From NCBI GenBank assembly GCA_003541285.1, contig DPMS01000831.1, forward strand, positions 1 through 8,227: DNA of 8,227 nt. Reading direction: 5' to 3'. Made by a program: the position numbers and the translations under genes. This document shows, piece after piece, positions 5,702 through 8,227 of this stretch. Origin of the DNA: Actinomycetota bacterium. GTDB taxonomy: Bacteria; Actinomycetota; Actinomycetes; Streptosporangiales; Streptosporangiaceae. Each line of letters begins with the position of its first letter. Positions within the stretch are counted from its first letter, which is position 1. The notes under the pieces were generated by a model. The model had not been told where the DNA came from and did not search any database. It saw only the letters and a program-made list of their open reading frames with translations.

Positions 5702-6465
5702 AGATCCTCGCCAGCTACAACATCAAAGGCGGCGTGGGCAAGACGGCGACGGCGGTCAACATGGGTTACCTCGCCGCCCGCGACGGGCTGCGGGTCCTGC
5801 TCTGGGATCTCGACCCGCAGGGGGCGGCCAGCTTCCTGCTCCGGGTCAGGCCGCGCGTCAAGGGCGGTGGGGCGGCACTCATCCGCGGCAGCCGGGACCT
5901 CGACGACGCGATCAAGGGCACCGACTTCGAGCGCCTCGATCTGCTTCCGGCCGACTTCACCTACCGGAACCTGGACCTGATCCTCGACGCGACCAAGAAG
6001 CCGACCCAGCGGCTGGCGCGGCTGCTGCGCCCGCTCCGCGCCGAATACGACCTGATCGTCCTGGACTGCCCGCCCAGCATCTCGCTGCTGTCGGAGAGCG
6101 TGCTGCACGCCGCCGACACGCTGCTGGTGCCGCTGATCCCGACCACCCTGTCGGTGCGCACCCTGGATCAGCTGTCGGGGTTCATCTCCGGCTTCGACGG
6201 GCACCGGCCCACCCTGCTCGCGTTCTGCTCCATGATCGACCGCCGCAAGCGCCTGCACCGCGAGATCGCCGAGCGCCTGCCCGCTGAGCGGTCGGACGTC
6301 GCGGTCACGGTGATCCCCGCGCTGTCGCTGATCGAGCGGATGTCGGTGGAGCGTGCCCCGGTGGCCGCCTTCGCACCACGCAGCACGGCAGCGCGGCAGT
6401 ACGCCGCGCTCTGGGCGGAACTGGTCGAGCGCACGGGCATCACCCAAGCCCGGCCAGGAAACTGA
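5698..6465 (+). CDS. ParA/MinD-family ATPase, partner of the CHAD protein
   Basis: A 255-residue P-loop ATPase of the ParA/Soj type. The deviant Walker A box KGGVGKT is at 10-16 with the signature lysine at the start (K10) and K15 in the loop. The A' motif WDLDPQG is at 36-42 and Walker B, LIVLDCPPS, at 119-127. VPLIPTTLSVRTLDQL (144-159) is the usual following region. There is no N-terminal helix-turn-helix extension, so it resembles small chromosomal ParA/Soj and cargo-positioning ATPases rather than large plasmid ParA. Such proteins dimerise with ATP, bind DNA non-specifically and are released by a partner protein. ATG 5698 overlaps the CHAD stop codon (ATGA). No ParB follows; the next gene is on the opposite strand and overlaps by 26 bases. 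Its cargo is therefore inferred to be the CHAD protein or whatever that protein binds. Confidence 0.92.
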   Translation: MKILASYNIKGGVGKTATAVNMGYLAARDGLRVLLWDLDPQGAASFLLRVRPRVKGGGAALIRGSRDLDDAIKGTDFERLDLLPADFTYRNLDLILDATKKPTQRLARLLRPLRAEYDLIVLDCPPSISLLSESVLHAADTLLVPLIPTTLSVRTLDQLSGFISGFDGHRPTLLAFCSMIDRRKRLHREIAERLPAERSDVAVTVIPALSLIERMSVERAPVAAFAPRSTAARQYAALWAELVERTGITQARPGN

Positions 6466-7393
6466 TCATCGCCTGGTTCACCTCGTCAGGACGCTCCTGC
6501 TGGGTCCAGTGGCCACAGCCGGCGAGCAGGACCGGATCGGCCAGCCGCGGCACGCACTGCCGCATCCGCCCGGCCACCTGCGCCGGGCCGGGCACGCTGA
6601 CAACGAAGTCCCGGTCGCCGGCGATGAACAGGGCGGGCGTGGTGACCGGCGCGTGCCGCCAGGGGGCGGTCAGCTCCCAGTTCCGGTCGAGGTTCCGGTA
6701 CCAGTTCAGGGGCCCGGTGAACCCGGCGCCGGTGAACTCGGACACGAAGACGGCGATGTCATCGGCGGTGAGCCAGCCCGGCAGTGACGGCGGGTCCGGG
6801 CACACGTCCAGCAGGCCGCCGCCGGGTGGCACCACCGGCAGCAACGGGGGTGCCTGGCCGGACGCCGCATACAGCAGCCGGCCGAAGGTGGCGGGCGGAT
6901 CGGCGGCGAGTTCGGCGTCGGCGGTGCCCGGCTGCTGGAAATACGCCATGTAGAAGCCGTCGCCGAACAGCGCCCGCAGCGTGGGCAGCGGCGGGCTGCT
7001 CCCCCGCGGCCGGTACGGGACACTCAGGCCGATCACTGCCCGCACCCGGTCGGGGCGCATCAGCGCGGTGCTCCAGGCCACCGGGGCTCCCCAGTCGTGG
7101 CCGGCCACCACCGCCGTCTGCTCACCGAGCGCGTCCATGAGGGCGATGATGTCGCCGGCCAGATGCAGGATGGTGTACTGCTCCACCGGGCGCGGCCGGC
7201 CGCTCCGGCAGTACCCGCGCTGGTCGGGCGCCACGGCGTGAAAGCCGGCCTCGGCCAGGGCCGGCAGCTGGTGACGCCAGGAGTACCAGCACTCGGGAAA
7301 CCCGTGCAGCAAGATCACCAGCGGGCCGGTGCCCGCCTCGGCGATATGCATGGGCAGCCCGCCCGCGTCCACCATCCGGTGCCCAATTACCAT
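6440..7393 (-). CDS. Alpha/beta-hydrolase, epoxide hydrolase family
   Basis: A 317-residue soluble enzyme, the normal length for bacterial EphA/EphB-like epoxide hydrolases, which open epoxides to vicinal diols through a covalent aspartyl ester. The oxyanion-hole motif HGFPECWYSWRHQ is at 30-42. The nucleophile is D100 in GHDWGA (98-103). The lid tyrosines that polarise the epoxide are probably Y151 (YFQQPG) and Y232 (NWYRN). The acid is D262 in AGDRDFVV, and the base is H295 in GCGHWTQQERP. All catalytic residues expected of an epoxide hydrolase are present; an Asp rather than Ser nucleophile excludes an ordinary esterase, and the two lid tyrosines argue against a haloalkane dehalogenase. 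ATG 7393 has a strong GGGAGGA site 7 bases upstream on the minus strand. The 3' end overlaps the convergent ParA-like gene. The natural substrate is unknown. Confidence 0.92.
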   Translation of the reverse strand: MVIGHRMVDAGGLPMHIAEAGTGPLVILLHGFPECWYSWRHQLPALAEAGFHAVAPDQRGYCRSGRPRPVEQYTILHLAGDIIALMDALGEQTAVVAGHDWGAPVAWSTALMRPDRVRAVIGLSVPYRPRGSSPPLPTLRALFGDGFYMAYFQQPGTADAELAADPPATFGRLLYAASGQAPPLLPVVPPGGGLLDVCPDPPSLPGWLTADDIAVFVSEFTGAGFTGPLNWYRNLDRNWELTAPWRHAPVTTPALFIAGDRDFVVSVPGPAQVAGRMRQCVPRLADPVLLAGCGHWTQQERPDEVNQAMISFLAGLG

Positions 7394-7400
7394 GTGGCCA

Positions 7401-7425
7401 TCCTCCCGCTGTCTGCCGGAAGATA
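7401..7425 (-). promoter_or_regulatory. Ribosome-binding site and possible -10 box of the epoxide hydrolase gene
   Basis: On the minus strand GGGAGGA (7401-7407) lies 7 bases before the ATG, an excellent Shine-Dalgarno match that fixes the start. TATCTT (7420-7425) fits TANNNT and would give a leader of about 20 bases containing this site. No good -35 box is visible at the proper spacing, so the promoter part is tentative; the ribosome-binding site is firm. Confidence 0.5.
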
Positions 7426-7568
7426 TCCCTTATCGGGCCCGCACCGTGTGACCTGGGCGGAAGGACACATCCAGAGATGGGCCACCGGGCCAGGTTTGCG
7501 CATTGTCAGCAATTGCCGGGCTGCGCGGCCCCGCTCGGAGCATGCTGTAGGGGGCGGGAGACGTGTGT

Positions 7569-7575
7569 GAGGGGG
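7569..7575 (+). promoter_or_regulatory. Ribosome-binding site selecting GTG 7581
   Basis: GAGGGGG ends 5 bases before GTG 7581 and favours that codon over the in-frame GTG 7563, which has only a more distant G-rich run ending 8 bases upstream. Confidence 0.5.
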
Positions 7576-7580
7576 AACAG

Positions 7581-8084
7581 GTGAGCCGCAGGGTGATCCG
7601 GCTGGAGATCCCGGTGTTCCCGGATCGCAGGATGTTCCGGGTTCACGACGCGACGGTTGACCCGGATGCGCCAGGCGGGCCGCTGGCGCCTACCGGCGCA
7701 TTGATCAGCGCCAACCGCGAGCAGATGTGGGTAGCCAGCCTGCAGGAGCACATCGGTGTCCGGGTCTTCCTGGAGGAGTGGGACACGGCGCCGCCACCGT
7801 TCGGCGACGGGTGGGAGGACGAGGCGAAGGCCGTCGTCTACCTGCGCGGCGCGCTGAGCATCGACATGGGCTCGGCCGGCCGTGCCGTGGAAGGGCTCAG
7901 GCTCGTCGGCGGCGTGGGTGACTATGTGATCCGGGTCCATGCCCGGAACCGCCGCGAGGTCATGCGGCTCTACAGCGAGTTGTTCGAGCGAGGCATTGAC
8001 CCGCTCGGCGACGAGTTCCAGCAGGCCCGCCGGGCACTCGAAGGTCACGAGCAGTACCTGCTGCAGCTGTGGCGCGAATCCTGA
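7581..8084 (+). CDS. Uncharacterised 167-residue protein
   Basis: I do not recognise a named family. The frame has strong G/C third positions. The first two thirds look beta-rich, with alternating hydrophobic strands such as RVIRLEIPVF (4-13), IGVRVFLEEW (58-67), EAKAVVYLRGALSIDM (81-96) and GDYVIRVHARN (113-123). A charged helical segment follows at about 124-156 and the protein closes with EQYLLQLWRES. The combination of a GDYxxRVxAR strand with a C-terminal EQYLLQxW is, from memory, recurrent in small uncharacterised actinobacterial proteins, suggesting a beta-sandwich fold. There is no signal peptide and no membrane helix, so it is probably cytoplasmic. Starting at GTG 7563 would add MCEGEQ. 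It is divergent from the epoxide hydrolase across about 190 bases, so a shared control region is possible but unproven. Confidence 0.7.
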   Translation: MSRRVIRLEIPVFPDRRMFRVHDATVDPDAPGGPLAPTGALISANREQMWVASLQEHIGVRVFLEEWDTAPPPFGDGWEDEAKAVVYLRGALSIDMGSAGRAVEGLRLVGGVGDYVIRVHARNRREVMRLYSELFERGIDPLGDEFQQARRALEGHEQYLLQLWRES

Positions 8085-8119
8085 CCGGCGGCTAACTGGC
8101 CCCCGGTACCCGGCTCCCG

Positions 8120-8227
8120 CTACTTGGCCGACGTCACCAGGGGCGGCTGCTGCCCGGAGCCGGCTGGCGGGGCCGGACGCGCGGCGGCAGGCCGGCGCGG
8201 CGCGCTCGCGGACGGGCGTCCTGGCGC
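8120..8227 (-). CDS. Possible C-terminal end of a gene entering from the right edge
   Basis: Read from the window edge on the minus strand, a frame of 35 codons stays open to a TAG at 8120-8122. It is rich in Pro and Ala and ends QQPPLVTSAK. About 30 of the 35 codons end in G or C, as in the real genes here, and the tail resembles a disordered C-terminus. It would converge on the uncharacterised gene, leaving 35 bases between stop codons. Short open frames are easy to find in such GC-rich DNA, so this is weak without the flanking sequence. Confidence 0.3.
   Translation of the reverse strand, partial: APGRPSASAPRRPAAARPAPPAGSGQQPPLVTSAK

Noticed and set aside
5380..6447. 355-codon minus-strand frame opposite the ParA-like gene
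   Set aside because: Antisense shadow spanning two real genes, with no motif.
7506..8048. 180-codon minus-strand frame opposite the uncharacterised gene
   Set aside because: No ribosome-binding site or motif; the plus-strand frame has better third-position bias, a strong ribosome-binding site and strand-like hydrophobic patterning.

Overview
The window is GC-rich DNA with strong G/C preference at third codon positions. Frequent GTG starts, TANNNT-type -10 boxes placed directly in front of start codons, an FmdB-type zinc ribbon and a remnant of a mycothiol-dependent maleylpyruvate isomerase-like gene all point to a high-GC actinobacterium. This lineage call is inference from sequence style and gene content. 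No tRNA, rRNA, CRISPR array, transposase or phage gene was found.

Layout, left to right. (1) 1-160 holds no supported gene, only a possible promoter. (2) 161-1996 (+) is a 14-helix-type DHA2/EmrB-QacA drug:H+ antiporter of the major facilitator superfamily. (3) 2095-2304 (+) is a small FmdB-family zinc ribbon protein, apparently transcribed without a leader. (4) 2372-2593 (+) is a broken N-terminal piece of an MDMPI/DinB-like gene. (5) 2613-3410 (-) is a siderophore-interacting (ViuB-type) FAD reductase. (6) 3500-3867 (-) is a second broken gene, a small membrane-anchored protein collapsed by two internal deletions. (7) 3868-4069 has no gene but carries three pairs of short direct repeats; the last pair duplicates the ribosome-binding site and start codon of the next gene. 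(8) 4070-5701 (+) encodes a CYTH-CHAD protein and 5698-6465 (+) a ParA/MinD-like ATPase. They overlap by ATGA and form a two-gene operon. (9) 6440-7393 (-) is an alpha/beta-hydrolase of the epoxide hydrolase family, whose 3' end overlaps the ParA gene tail to tail by 26 bases. (10) 7581-8084 (+) is an unrecognised 167-residue protein. (11) 8120-8227 (-) may be the Pro/Ala-rich C-terminal end of another gene.

How the genes work together. The only clear functional unit is the CYTH-CHAD/ParA pair. CHAD domains bind inorganic polyphosphate, and ParA/MinD ATPases position cellular cargo on the nucleoid or membrane. No ParB gene and no obvious centromere-like array is present. The attractive reading is a positioning system in which the CHAD protein is the cargo adaptor for polyphosphate granules; this is a hypothesis. 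The CYTH half appears to have lost its catalytic ExExK signature, which fits an adaptor better than an enzyme. The other genes (efflux pump, iron-siderophore reductase, epoxide hydrolase) look like independent accessory functions. The two pseudogenes flanking the siderophore reductase show that 2.3-3.9 kb is an eroding region.
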